Below, in pieces: positions 9,323-17,933 of a stretch of DNA of 64,000 nucleotides. The notes beneath the pieces were generated by a model, which saw nothing but the letters and a program-made list of their open reading frames with translations, had not been told where the DNA came from and did no database searches. The DNA is from an uncultured Gammaproteobacteria bacterium. GTDB taxonomy: Bacteria; Pseudomonadota; Gammaproteobacteria; Steroidobacterales; UBA11654. Made by a program: the position numbers and the translations under genes. The first letter of the stretch is position 1, and each line of letters starts with the position of its first letter. Where the stretch lies: the NCBI GenBank assembly GCA_902553145.1, contig CACDKD010000002.1:286990-350989 (forward strand). Reading direction: 5' to 3'.

Positions 9323-11071
9323 ATGTCTACATCAAATACAGAGCTTCAGAGTTGGGTTGAGGAAGTTTCAGAGATGACCAAGCCAGACAATATTTACTGG
9401 TGCAATGGTTCAAAAGAAGAATATGAAGAATTCATCCAACAAATGCTTGGAACTGGAGACTTGATGCAACTCAATGAAGAAACTTTTCCAAATTGTTACT
9501 TGCATAGATCAGATCCATCAGATGTAGCGAGAGTTGAGCATTTAACTTTTATCTGTACAGAAGATTCAGAGGATGCCGGTCCGAATAATAATTGGATGGA
9601 CCCCAAAGAAGCTCATGAGAAGCTTGATCAGTTGTTTGAAAATTGCATGGAAGGCAGAACCATGTATGTCATTCCTTACTGCATGGGGCCAATAGGATCG
9701 GAACTTTCGAGATGTGGAGTTGAGATAACTGACAGCCCCTATGTTGTTGCGAATATGTATCTGATGACAAGGATGGGCAATGAGGCACTTTCAAGAATTG
9801 AAAAAGAGGGAGGATTCGTCAAAGGGATTCATTCCACAGGTGACCTTGATCCTGACAAAAGATTCATCATGCATTTCCCGGATGAAAAAGTTATTAGAAG
9901 CATCGGATCTGGCTATGGCGGTAACGCCCTTCTCGGAAAGAAATGTCATGCTTTGAGAATTGCGAGTTATCAAGCGCTTGAGGAAAAATGGTTAGCTGAA
10001 CATATGCTGATTGTTGAAATTGAAAATCCACAAGGTGAAATTTTTAATATAGCTGCGGCATTTCCATCGGCATGCGGAAAAACAAATCTTGCCATGTTGA
10101 TTCCGCCGGATGAATACAAAGGATGGAAAGTAAGAACGATTGGTGACGATATCGCTTGGCTTCATATGGACGATGGTGGTCAAATATGGGCCATTAATCC
10201 AGAAGCAGGTTATTTTGGTGTGGTTCCTGGGACTAATGAAGATGATAATGAAAATGCATACAAGGCTATTCAATCGAATGCAATCTTCACCAATGTTGGT
10301 CTCACAGATAATAATGAACCTTGGTGGGAAGGCAGAAAAGATGGCAACCCAGTCATAGACTGGAAAGGCGACAAAATCGAGCAAGGTGAAAATGCCGTTT
10401 TTGCTCATCCCAACTCCAGATTCACCGTCTCAGCTAAGAATAATCCAAAATACTCTGATCTCGCTGACTCTTCAAAGGGTGTTCCAATCTCAGCCATCGT
10501 CTTTGGGGGCAGAAGAAGTGAATTGGCACCATTGGTATACGAGTCAAAGGATTGGAACCACGGTGTTCTTGTCGGCGCTAGTGTTGGCTCTGAAACCACT
10601 GCTGCTGCAATAGGCGAAGTGGGAGTGATCAGAAGAGATCCTATGGCCATGAAGCCATTTTGTGGGTATAACTTTGCAGATTATTGGACACATTGGCTTA
10701 GTTTTTCAGAACGCTCTGACAATCTTCCAAAGATCTTCCATGTGAACTGGTTTAGAAAAAATGAGAACGGATTCATTTGGCCTGGATTCGGTGATAATTT
10801 AAGAGTCCTTGAGTGGATCCTAAAGCGTTGCAACAACGAAATTGATGCTCAAGAAACACCCATCGGCTTCCTTCCAAAAACAGAAGATATCAATACTTCT
10901 GGATTAAAAATTACGGATGAAGCAATGGAAGAACTTGTGCTTGTTGATAATCAAAAATGGATCGATGAAATGGCTGGTATCAGAGAATATTTTGAAGAGT
11001 ACGAAGAAAGGCTTCCGGAGAAGTTGCTTGAGGAACATACCAAAGTCATCGAAGCGCTTAATGCTGAGTAA
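9323..11071 (+). CDS. pckG: Phosphoenolpyruvate carboxykinase (GTP)
   Basis: Converts oxaloacetate and GTP to PEP, GDP and CO2, the entry to gluconeogenesis. 582 residues, the size of the GTP-type family. Seen: SGYGGNALLGKKCHALRIAS, the P-loop FPSACGKTNLAML near 247, kinase-2 GDDIAWL, FGGRR, and VLVGASVGSETTAA. The ATP-type enzyme (pckA) is unrelated in sequence and is the usual one in enteric gammaproteobacteria. There is no clear Shine-Dalgarno; the 30 nt before the ATG are almost pure A/T. The 3' end overlaps the convergent dusA by 14 bp. Confidence 0.97.
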   Translation: MSTSNTELQSWVEEVSEMTKPDNIYWCNGSKEEYEEFIQQMLGTGDLMQLNEETFPNCYLHRSDPSDVARVEHLTFICTEDSEDAGPNNNWMDPKEAHEKLDQLFENCMEGRTMYVIPYCMGPIGSELSRCGVEITDSPYVVANMYLMTRMGNEALSRIEKEGGFVKGIHSTGDLDPDKRFIMHFPDEKVIRSIGSGYGGNALLGKKCHALRIASYQALEEKWLAEHMLIVEIENPQGEIFNIAAAFPSACGKTNLAMLIPPDEYKGWKVRTIGDDIAWLHMDDGGQIWAINPEAGYFGVVPGTNEDDNENAYKAIQSNAIFTNVGLTDNNEPWWEGRKDGNPVIDWKGDKIEQGENAVFAHPNSRFTVSAKNNPKYSDLADSSKGVPISAIVFGGRRSELAPLVYESKDWNHGVLVGASVGSETTAAAIGEVGVIRRDPMAMKPFCGYNFADYWTHWLSFSERSDNLPKIFHVNWFRKNENGFIWPGFGDNLRVLEWILKRCNNEIDAQETPIGFLPKTEDINTSGLKITDEAMEELVLVDNQKWIDEMAGIREYFEEYEERLPEKLLEEHTKVIEALNAE

Positions 11072-12032
11072 ACTTATCCTCCACAAATAATTTCATTGAT
11101 CTAACAAGATCTTTAGCTTTGCTTTTCTTGGAGTCTATCCCTCCAGCTAAGTTTCTCCATTCTTTTGCGCCCGGCATTCCTTTGAATAAGGATGTCATAT
11201 GTCTCGTAATAAAGTGAACGCCTGTCCCACTATCGGATTCTTTGAGAATATACTCAAACATCTTTTCGAAGAAATCCGTCATTTCCATAGGAATGTCTCC
11301 ATAGACAGAGCTTGATATCTCTCTAAGAAAAAGCGGATTATTGCAAGCCTCTCTTCCAATCATGACTCCATCGACGTATTTAAAATGCTCTTTAATCTCA
11401 CTGGTGTTTTTTATCTCGCCATTTATTTCAATGGTTAGGTCACTGAATTGCTCTTTAATTTTATAGACTCTTGGATAATTGATTGGTGGAATTGTCCTGT
11501 TTTCCTTAGGGCTTAATCCACTAAGCAGTGCCTTTCTGGCATGAAGAATGTAATGCTTGCAACCATATTTTGAGGTCGTTTCAATGAATTCACAAAGGAA
11601 TTCATATGAGTCGAGATCATCGATTCCTAATCGAGTTTTAATGGTGACAGGAAGGTCGCAAGTATGGCTGATTGATTCAACCATTTCTCCCACAGTTTTT
11701 GGTTCATCCATCAATGCTGCACCAACTTTGCAATTCTGAACCCTTTCACTTGGGCATCCTATGTTTAAGTTTATTTCATTGTAATTGCAATTTTTGATTA
11801 CCTTTGACGCATCCGAGACAGCAACTGGATCATTGCCAGCTATCTGGATACCAACTGCTTTTGAGTCCTTATTTTCTTTTTGTAAAAAATTTTTGTCGGA
11901 TTGATTGATTGCATCCACATGAATCATTGGCGTATAGAGAGAAACTTTATCGCATAGTAGGGATGCCATGAAACGGAAATGTCTATCCGTCATTCCCATC
12001 ATTGGGGCAACAGAAATACGCTTATCCGACAT
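11058..12032 (-). CDS. dusA: tRNA-dihydrouridine synthase A
   Basis: FMN enzyme reducing U20/U20a in the tRNA D-loop. 324 residues. RISVAPMMGMTDRHFRFM at the N-terminus, NLNIGCPSERVQ with the catalytic Cys region, KTRLGID, HARKALLSGLSPKENR (DusA-type) and GVMIGREACNNP for FMN phosphate binding. The C-terminal helical domain has LFKGMPGAKEWRN, typical of DusA rather than DusB or DusC. Its ATG overlaps the stop of the upstream ABC permease by 1 nt (TAATG). Confidence 0.95.
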   Translation of the reverse strand: MSDKRISVAPMMGMTDRHFRFMASLLCDKVSLYTPMIHVDAINQSDKNFLQKENKDSKAVGIQIAGNDPVAVSDASKVIKNCNYNEINLNIGCPSERVQNCKVGAALMDEPKTVGEMVESISHTCDLPVTIKTRLGIDDLDSYEFLCEFIETTSKYGCKHYILHARKALLSGLSPKENRTIPPINYPRVYKIKEQFSDLTIEINGEIKNTSEIKEHFKYVDGVMIGREACNNPLFLREISSSVYGDIPMEMTDFFEKMFEYILKESDSGTGVHFITRHMTSLFKGMPGAKEWRNLAGGIDSKKSKAKDLVRSMKLFVEDKFTQH

Positions 12033-13120
12033 TAGCCAGCAACGTCCCTCCAGACAAAATAGCGAGTGGCCAAAAAGAAACTAACAATTAACCAAATGAG
12101 AACACCCATAAGGTTTAAATCAAAAGACAATAAATTCAAGCCGTCGTTTGCAATTCCTCTCAAGCTTGAGGCAATTACACTCAATGGTAGCCATTGAGCA
12201 ATCGGTTGAATGATTTCTGGCAATGAACTGATTGGGAAAAATACACCTGAAAGTATCAGTTGTGGAAACGTAAAGGATGTGACAAGAGGTCTTATTGCCT
12301 CCTGTGTCTTTGCGATACTGCCAAAACAGAATCCAAAACATAAAAATATCAATGAGCCGAGCATAATCATTCCGTAAAGTGACAATAATCCGCCAATGAA
12401 TTGGATATCAAGCACCAAAAGAGCAAACCAAAGAATCACTGAGAGTTGTATGAGAACAATGGCCAACCTTGCTAAAACTATCGATACGATGAAGTCTTTT
12501 GGCATGATCGGGGTCACAAAAAGTCTTTTAAGAATACCTCTCCTTCTGTATTCAACCAAGTTGAATCCACTGCCAGCAATGCTCAGATTCATCAGCATAA
12601 ATGCCAATAAGCCAGGCACCAAGAAATCAATGTATCGTTGAGACCTCGCCTTCATGTCGACTATTTCAAGGGAAAACATCGCCTCATTGCCTCTTAGTTC
12701 TCTCTCAATTGATAAAAGGGTTTTTTCTATAGAATCTTTAATCCCATCAAGTTGTCTAACCTGCGAGGCATCTAATATAAGGTTTAGCTTTCCAGTCTGA
12801 TTTTCATAGTCAAATTGCTTGGGTATTTCAACTATGGCGATCAATTCTCCGTCAATCAGTTGTGTCTTCAAATCGGTTTCTAAGCCCTCTATTACCTCAA
12901 AGGTTGTGTCTTGATCCAATAAAGAGCTGAAGCTCCTGGATAATTGATTTTGAGCTTTATCGACAATGCCCACTTTAATTGGATCCGGTTCACCTCCAGT
13001 GAACAAAAAAACTCCGATGAATGCCATTGGGAAAAAAAGATTAAAGAATATCGATTGAATGTCTCTAAGAAACATCTTGAGAAAAACCATGGCTAAGTAA
13101 AGCTGAGACTCTGTGAACAT
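12032..13120 (-). CDS. ABC-2 type transporter permease
   Basis: Membrane subunit of an exporter. 362 residues: one N-terminal membrane segment (IFFNLFFPMAFIGVFLF), a large external domain (about 40-165), then five further hydrophobic segments including the ABC-2 signature region around EYRRRGILKRLFVTPI and FPQLILSGVFFPISSLP. It pairs with the ATPase gene 1 nt upstream. The substrate cannot be read from sequence; drugs, lipids or polysaccharides are possible for this family. Confidence 0.88.
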   Translation of the reverse strand: MFTESQLYLAMVFLKMFLRDIQSIFFNLFFPMAFIGVFLFTGGEPDPIKVGIVDKAQNQLSRSFSSLLDQDTTFEVIEGLETDLKTQLIDGELIAIVEIPKQFDYENQTGKLNLILDASQVRQLDGIKDSIEKTLLSIERELRGNEAMFSLEIVDMKARSQRYIDFLVPGLLAFMLMNLSIAGSGFNLVEYRRRGILKRLFVTPIMPKDFIVSIVLARLAIVLIQLSVILWFALLVLDIQFIGGLLSLYGMIMLGSLIFLCFGFCFGSIAKTQEAIRPLVTSFTFPQLILSGVFFPISSLPEIIQPIAQWLPLSVIASSLRGIANDGLNLLSFDLNLMGVLIWLIVSFFLATRYFVWRDVAG

Positions 13121-13121
13121 A

Positions 13122-13886
13122 TCAATCCCTTAATGAGTGTCCTGTTAGATTCAAGAAAACGTCTTCTATGTTTCCGGTCAATGGAATATCTGACGGTTTA
13201 GGTGCATATTTCTCAATCAATGCCTTCGGTGTGTCCTCTGCAATCAATTTGCCTTCGTCCATGATTGCGATTCTGTCGCATAGATGTTCTGCTTCTTCCA
13301 TGTTATGTGTCGTCAATACAATTGTCATGCCGGATGCATTAAGGTCCTTTACCAAATTCCATAAATTTCTCTTTGCTTGCGGATCCAGTCCTGTTGTTGG
13401 CTCATCTAAAAAGAGTATCTTAGGGTTATTGACTAAAGCACATGCAATTGAGAATCTCTGCCTTTGACCGCCAGAAAGATGTTGAGTTTTTGCATTTGCT
13501 TTATCCAGCAAATTAACTTGGTCTAGCAACTTCGAGTGATCAATATTTGTAGAATAGAGTTTAGAAAATAAAGTCAGTAGCTCGCTGAGATCCAGCTTGT
13601 CAAAATACTCATTGCTTTGCAGTTGAACACCTATGACTTTTTTAACTTCGTAAGGGTCCTTGCTTACATCAATGCCGTCGATGATTGCAGAGCCGTCATC
13701 AATTTCCTTAAGACCTTCTAACATTTCCAAAGTTGTGGTCTTCCCTGCCCCATTGGGACCAAGAATTCCATAGACCTCCCCTTTTTTGATTCCCAAGGAG
13801 ATGCTGTCTACGGCATTGAATGTTTTTGTTTTATCGCTTGGCAGTAGATAAGCTTTTTTTAAATCTTTTACTTCTATGATGTTCAT
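13122..13886 (-). CDS. ABC transporter ATP-binding protein (ABC-2 exporter)
   Basis: 254 residues. Walker A is GPNGAGKTTTLEML, the Q-loop is GVQLQSN, the signature is LSGGQRQRFSIA, Walker B is ILFLDEPTTGLDPQ, and the H-switch is LTTHNMEEAEHLCD. It resembles CcmA/NatA-type ATPases that pair with a single-fold ABC-2 permease, which lies directly downstream. The order ATPase-permease-dusA is tightly packed and probably one transcript. Confidence 0.93.
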   Translation of the reverse strand: MNIIEVKDLKKAYLLPSDKTKTFNAVDSISLGIKKGEVYGILGPNGAGKTTTLEMLEGLKEIDDGSAIIDGIDVSKDPYEVKKVIGVQLQSNEYFDKLDLSELLTLFSKLYSTNIDHSKLLDQVNLLDKANAKTQHLSGGQRQRFSIACALVNNPKILFLDEPTTGLDPQAKRNLWNLVKDLNASGMTIVLTTHNMEEAEHLCDRIAIMDEGKLIAEDTPKALIEKYAPKPSDIPLTGNIEDVFLNLTGHSLRD

Positions 13887-13925
13887 AATTTTTTGAATTT
13901 TAGCTTCTATGAAGCCAAAAATAAA

Positions 13926-14069
13926 TCAATCCTCTTCGGGTCGACCATAATAAAAGTGATGGTCTTTAACTGTCTTTAATATTTCTTTGTTTACTTCTTG
14001 CTGTTGATAATGAAAATAAAGAATAAGAATAGTATTCAATAAAGTCATTCCAAGTATAAATTCAACCAT
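13926..14069 (-). CDS. 47-residue single-pass membrane microprotein
   Basis: The ATG at 14067-14069 is preceded by AGGAGG with 7-nt spacing, the best Shine-Dalgarno in this part of the window, so this start is preferred over a longer frame. The product has an N-terminal hydrophobic helix (FILGMTLLNTILILYF) and a charged tail ending HHFYYGRPEED. No family recognised. It is 39 nt upstream of the ABC ATPase on the same strand and could be cotranscribed with the exporter. Confidence 0.55.
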   Translation of the reverse strand: MVEFILGMTLLNTILILYFHYQQQEVNKEILKTVKDHHFYYGRPEED

Positions 14070-14160
14070 AATCAATCCTCCTAAAAAACCAGATTGGATA
14101 AATATCAAACCATTATGTATATTTTTACTTAAGGGTGAGGTTTTTTTTGGAGAAAAATAT

Positions 14161-14964
14161 ATGAAAAAAATAATTGTAATGTCATTTTTGCTAGTTTTTA
14201 TTGTCTCATTTGGACAACCTGAGGCAACTAGTGAAAATCATGTGACCTTCGATCTTGTTGGATTTGAGTTTTACAATGAGTTCATACCGTGCGTTGGTGG
14301 AACAGACTTTAATCAAGAGAACGTTGATAAAATGATGAAGGGCTGGCGATCTTTAAATATCTCTGATGACCTTTTGGGTGCATGGGGTTATGTTCCTGCA
14401 TCTGATACAAGCCGATTTGAGAATGGCTGGTGGGAACTCTCTTGGGAGTCAAAAGAAGATGCTGATGCCGCTTGGGCTGAATGGGTTCAAGACGAAGAGG
14501 CAATGGCATTTCTTGCCGAAAATGAATCAGTGATGGTTTGCAATGGCGAGGAAAGAGCATCATGGGATATGTCTTTTCATAGAGATGTATATTCATTTGG
14601 GCCTATGACAGAAGATGGATCATTCTTTACTGAATTTTTTCCATGCAAATACAATGATGGAAAGTCATCTGATGATTTAATGGAATCAATTGCGCTCTAC
14701 AACAAGTGGTTAGACGGGTTAGATGCCAATGGTTTTTATGCATACGGAATATACGCTGGTGATGGAACCAATGAGTTAGCTGACTTTTGGTGGGGTAACT
14801 TTCATGAGAACTCAGATAGTGCTGCAACTGGACAATCTTCCTGGCTAGAAACGGGAGGTGAAGCTAGAGCATCACTCGAAGCAACAGCAACTTGTGGTGT
14901 ACCTGAGTTATACAATTCTGGAGTTATTTACGATCCATCTATTCCTGAATACTCAAAGTCATAA
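14161..14964 (+). CDS. Secreted protein with two tandem copies of an unrecognised Trp-rich domain
   Basis: 267 residues. There is an N-terminal signal peptide (MKKIIVMSFLLVFIVSFG). The remainder is an internal duplication: EFIPC (40-44) matches EFFPC (158-162), GYVPASD matches GIYAGDG, WW at 90-91 matches WW at 210-211, and C127 matches C245. Both Cys pairs are exactly 83 residues apart, so each repeat may have its own disulfide. The Trp-rich pattern and size of each half would fit a dimeric alpha-beta-barrel fold, but this is inference. It is probably a single transcription unit, ending at the hairpin at 14983-15012. Confidence 0.75.
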   Translation: MKKIIVMSFLLVFIVSFGQPEATSENHVTFDLVGFEFYNEFIPCVGGTDFNQENVDKMMKGWRSLNISDDLLGAWGYVPASDTSRFENGWWELSWESKEDADAAWAEWVQDEEAMAFLAENESVMVCNGEERASWDMSFHRDVYSFGPMTEDGSFFTEFFPCKYNDGKSSDDLMESIALYNKWLDGLDANGFYAYGIYAGDGTNELADFWWGNFHENSDSAATGQSSWLETGGEARASLEATATCGVPELYNSGVIYDPSIPEYSKS

Positions 14965-14982
14965 TTTAAAATAATCGGAATA

Positions 14983-15012
14983 AAAAAAGCCTGTTTAAAA
15001 GCAGGCTTTTTT
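14983..15012. terminator. Bidirectional intrinsic terminator
   Basis: AAAAAGCCTG, an 8-nt loop, then CAGGCTTTTTT. A-run and T-run on opposite sides let it serve both the plus-strand secreted-protein gene and the minus-strand tRNA-Glu, whose CCA end is 1 nt away. Confidence 0.85.
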
Positions 15013-15013
15013 A

Positions 15014-15089
15014 TGGCGTCCCCTAGGGGATTCGAACCCCTGTTGCCGCCGTGAAAGGGCGGTGTCCTAGGCCTCTAGACGAAGGGGAC
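15014..15089 (-). tRNA. tRNA-Glu(TTC)
   Basis: Cloverleaf on the minus strand with GTCCCCT/AGGGGAC acceptor, anticodon stem-loop CCGCC-CTTTCAC-GGCGG (anticodon TTC), T-arm GGTTCGAATCC, discriminator G and encoded CCA. Confidence 0.97.
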
Positions 15090-15146
15090 CCAAGAATATC
15101 AACAAAATAGTGATATTAGATGGCAAGTATATTTAAAAAACCAATA

Positions 15147-17876
15147 CTAATCCAATACTATAATCTCAACTTCTCCTAAACCTAAACTTCGAATATCTTC
15201 TTCGATTTTTGATAGATCTCCAACGATGAACCATGTCCATGTTTCAGGATCTAAGTATTTCTCTGCTGCAGCATTTACCTGGCCAATTGTAACGGCATTG
15301 TATTTTTCTGGCACAGCATTCAGATAATCATCGCCTCTCTCAAATGTAACAATTCCAGATACTCCAGAGAGTAAGCTACCAAAGGTCTCAAATTGGCCAT
15401 TCAATCCAAGTATGATTTGTTGCTTGATTGGATCAATCTCTTCATTTGAAGCTGGCCTTGAAGATAGATACTCACTGTATTCTTTTTGAATTTCTTTGAT
15501 CGAGTCAACTGTTCGGTCTGTCTGAACTGGCGCATAAACAAGCATCGGCCTTGGCCCTTTTCGTGATGACAGTCTTGCCCTTACACCGTATGACCAACTC
15601 TTATCCTCTCTAAGATTCATATTGAGTCTTGAAGTGAAGCTTCCTCCAATGACCCTGTTCATAAGATCAATGTCAACTTCATCATCCGTTCCATTGGCAG
15701 GTAGCAATTGACCTGCAACAATCAAAGACTGAATAGCGCCAGGTTTATCAAACAAAAAGACTTTCCTTGAGTTCGATTCAACAGAAACATCATAGTTAAC
15801 TTCGTTTGATTGGTTGGCTGTACTCTTCCAGCTTCCAAATTTAGATTCAAGTATAGGAAGCAGCTCGTCAAGATTCGTGTCTCCAATCACCACAATTGTA
15901 GAATTTTTTGCTGTGATAGTAGCTTCTTTATACCCAATCATATCTTCTTGGGACATCCATTGTATGGACTGCCTTGTTCCATTTCCACTCGAAGGTTTTC
16001 CATAAGGATGATTAGCTCCGTACATTAATTCGGGTATTAGATTTGAAACAATGCCATTGGGTGTTGACAGTGACTGATCTATAGATGCCAACCAACGTAA
16101 TTTTTTACGATCAATTTCTGTCTGGTCAAAAGTTGGCTCATTGATAACCTCGATCATCAAATCAAGCGACTCAGAGAAATTAGACTTTAACGCTGAAAGT
16201 GTCACGCTCGATGAATCCAGTCCAGTGCTTGTATACAAATCTGTACCCAATTCATCAAGTGCATCGCTTAATTCGAGTGCGTTATATCGCTTAGTGCCTT
16301 CTGTCAGCATTGACATAGTAAAGCTTGCTAAACCTGGCTTATCATTAGAGTCAGATGAATGACCTGATCCGAGTAATAAACTTAAGTTAATCATAGGAAC
16401 ATCGTGTCTTTCTGCAAAGACTACATCAATGCCATTACTCAACTTCGCTCTTTGAATATCGGGTAGATTCAACTTTGGGAATTTGTCAGGAAAAGGGAGT
16501 TTAGAACGGTCTGCCAAGGGCACTCTCTCAGATGTGAGTTGCGCTTCAGGCTGAACAACAAGAACATAAGAGCCATCAGTCAACCAATCGGATGCGGTTT
16601 TTTGAATTTCTTGTTTTGTTGTAGAGAGCATATCTGAATAGAAGTTATTAAATTGGCCTGGGTCTCCCGTATAAACTTCAGAGTATGCGAGAAGATCTGA
16701 TTTCCCTCCGAAACCTCCAATTCTCTGAAGCCCCTTTATGAAGGAAGCCCTGATAGAGGTTTTAGTATTTTTAAGATTTTTAGAGTTTGGTCCTTTTTTT
16801 ATAAATTTTGCTAATGTTTCATCAATTGCGTTTTCCAATTCTTGTAAAGAAACGCCGTTGGCCAAATCTGCTGCTATCCAAAATTGTCCAGCCAATTCCC
16901 TGTCATAATAAAATGATGAGACATTGGTTGCGAGCTGACGCTTGTAGACTAATTCTTGAAAAAGTGCTGAGTTTTTTCCGCCAGTTAAAAGAGCGGCTAT
17001 CAATTCAAAATGTGGGTGCTCCTCAGATCCAATCTCTGGAGTATTCCAAACCTTATAAATCCGTGCGTTTGGAACACGATCAAACATGATTTCCCTTTTT
17101 TCGCCCGTTCGTTTTGCGATCCACTTCTTTTTCTTTATTGGAGATGGTCCTGGAGGTATGTCTGCAAAATATTTATAAACCAATTCTTTTGCCTCTTGAA
17201 CATTTATATCGCCAGCGAGTGAAAGAACAGCATTATTGGGGCCATAAAAAGCCTTGAACCAATTTTGAACGTCGTCCATAGAGGCGGCATTTAGATCCTC
17301 CATTGATCCAATTGTAGTCCATGAGTAAGGATGTCCTTCAGGAAAGGTTGCCTTTGAGGCTTGTAAAAAAACTCTTCCATATGGCTGATTCTCGCCTTGC
17401 CTCTTTTCATTTTGTACCACTCCTCTTTGCTCATCGAGCTTTTCTTGATCCACAACACCAAGAAGATGCCCCATTCGGTCTGACTCCATCCATAAAGCCA
17501 GATCTATTGCGGTAGTAGGCACATTCTGGAAATAATTTGTTCTGTCATTGTTCGTGGTTCCATTCATATCTGTCGCGCCAACTTTCTGAAATGGAGCGAA
17601 ATATTCATCGTTATAATTCTCTGTTCCATTGAACATCAAATGTTCAAATAAATGTGCAAATCCTGTTTTTCCTGGTAATTCATCTTTTGATCCAACGTGA
17701 TACCAAACATTGACTGCAACTACAGGAATTTTTCGATCTTCATGAACAATTACCCTAAGTCCATTGGGCAGAGTAAATTTCTCATATTCGATTTCAGGCA
17801 ATTGATCGTTTGCAGAAATTGATAAAGAGAATAGAAGAGTGAGTGGAAAAATAAATATTCTTTTTATATTGTTCAT
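15147..17876 (-). CDS. Secreted M16 family zinc metallopeptidase (two-domain)
   Basis: 909 residues with a signal peptide (about 1-22). The first M16 domain has the inverted zinc motif HLFEH (75-79) followed by the downstream Glu region (VVQNEKRQGENQPYG). A second, inactive M16-like half starts near residue 450 (LSNGIDVVFAERHDVP) and keeps a YGVRARLSSRKGPR segment. This tandem architecture matches PqqL / pitrilysin-like periplasmic proteases that degrade peptides or imported protein. It is divergent from the serine hydrolase gene at 17934. Confidence 0.92.
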   Translation of the reverse strand: MNNIKRIFIFPLTLLFSLSISANDQLPEIEYEKFTLPNGLRVIVHEDRKIPVVAVNVWYHVGSKDELPGKTGFAHLFEHLMFNGTENYNDEYFAPFQKVGATDMNGTTNNDRTNYFQNVPTTAIDLALWMESDRMGHLLGVVDQEKLDEQRGVVQNEKRQGENQPYGRVFLQASKATFPEGHPYSWTTIGSMEDLNAASMDDVQNWFKAFYGPNNAVLSLAGDINVQEAKELVYKYFADIPPGPSPIKKKKWIAKRTGEKREIMFDRVPNARIYKVWNTPEIGSEEHPHFELIAALLTGGKNSALFQELVYKRQLATNVSSFYYDRELAGQFWIAADLANGVSLQELENAIDETLAKFIKKGPNSKNLKNTKTSIRASFIKGLQRIGGFGGKSDLLAYSEVYTGDPGQFNNFYSDMLSTTKQEIQKTASDWLTDGSYVLVVQPEAQLTSERVPLADRSKLPFPDKFPKLNLPDIQRAKLSNGIDVVFAERHDVPMINLSLLLGSGHSSDSNDKPGLASFTMSMLTEGTKRYNALELSDALDELGTDLYTSTGLDSSSVTLSALKSNFSESLDLMIEVINEPTFDQTEIDRKKLRWLASIDQSLSTPNGIVSNLIPELMYGANHPYGKPSSGNGTRQSIQWMSQEDMIGYKEATITAKNSTIVVIGDTNLDELLPILESKFGSWKSTANQSNEVNYDVSVESNSRKVFLFDKPGAIQSLIVAGQLLPANGTDDEVDIDLMNRVIGGSFTSRLNMNLREDKSWSYGVRARLSSRKGPRPMLVYAPVQTDRTVDSIKEIQKEYSEYLSSRPASNEEIDPIKQQIILGLNGQFETFGSLLSGVSGIVTFERGDDYLNAVPEKYNAVTIGQVNAAAEKYLDPETWTWFIVGDLSKIEEDIRSLGLGEVEIIVLD

Positions 17877-17933
17877 AATATTGTTAATACCTAATTCTTA
17901 TTTTTTCAGGACGATAATTGTAAATTAATTAAT

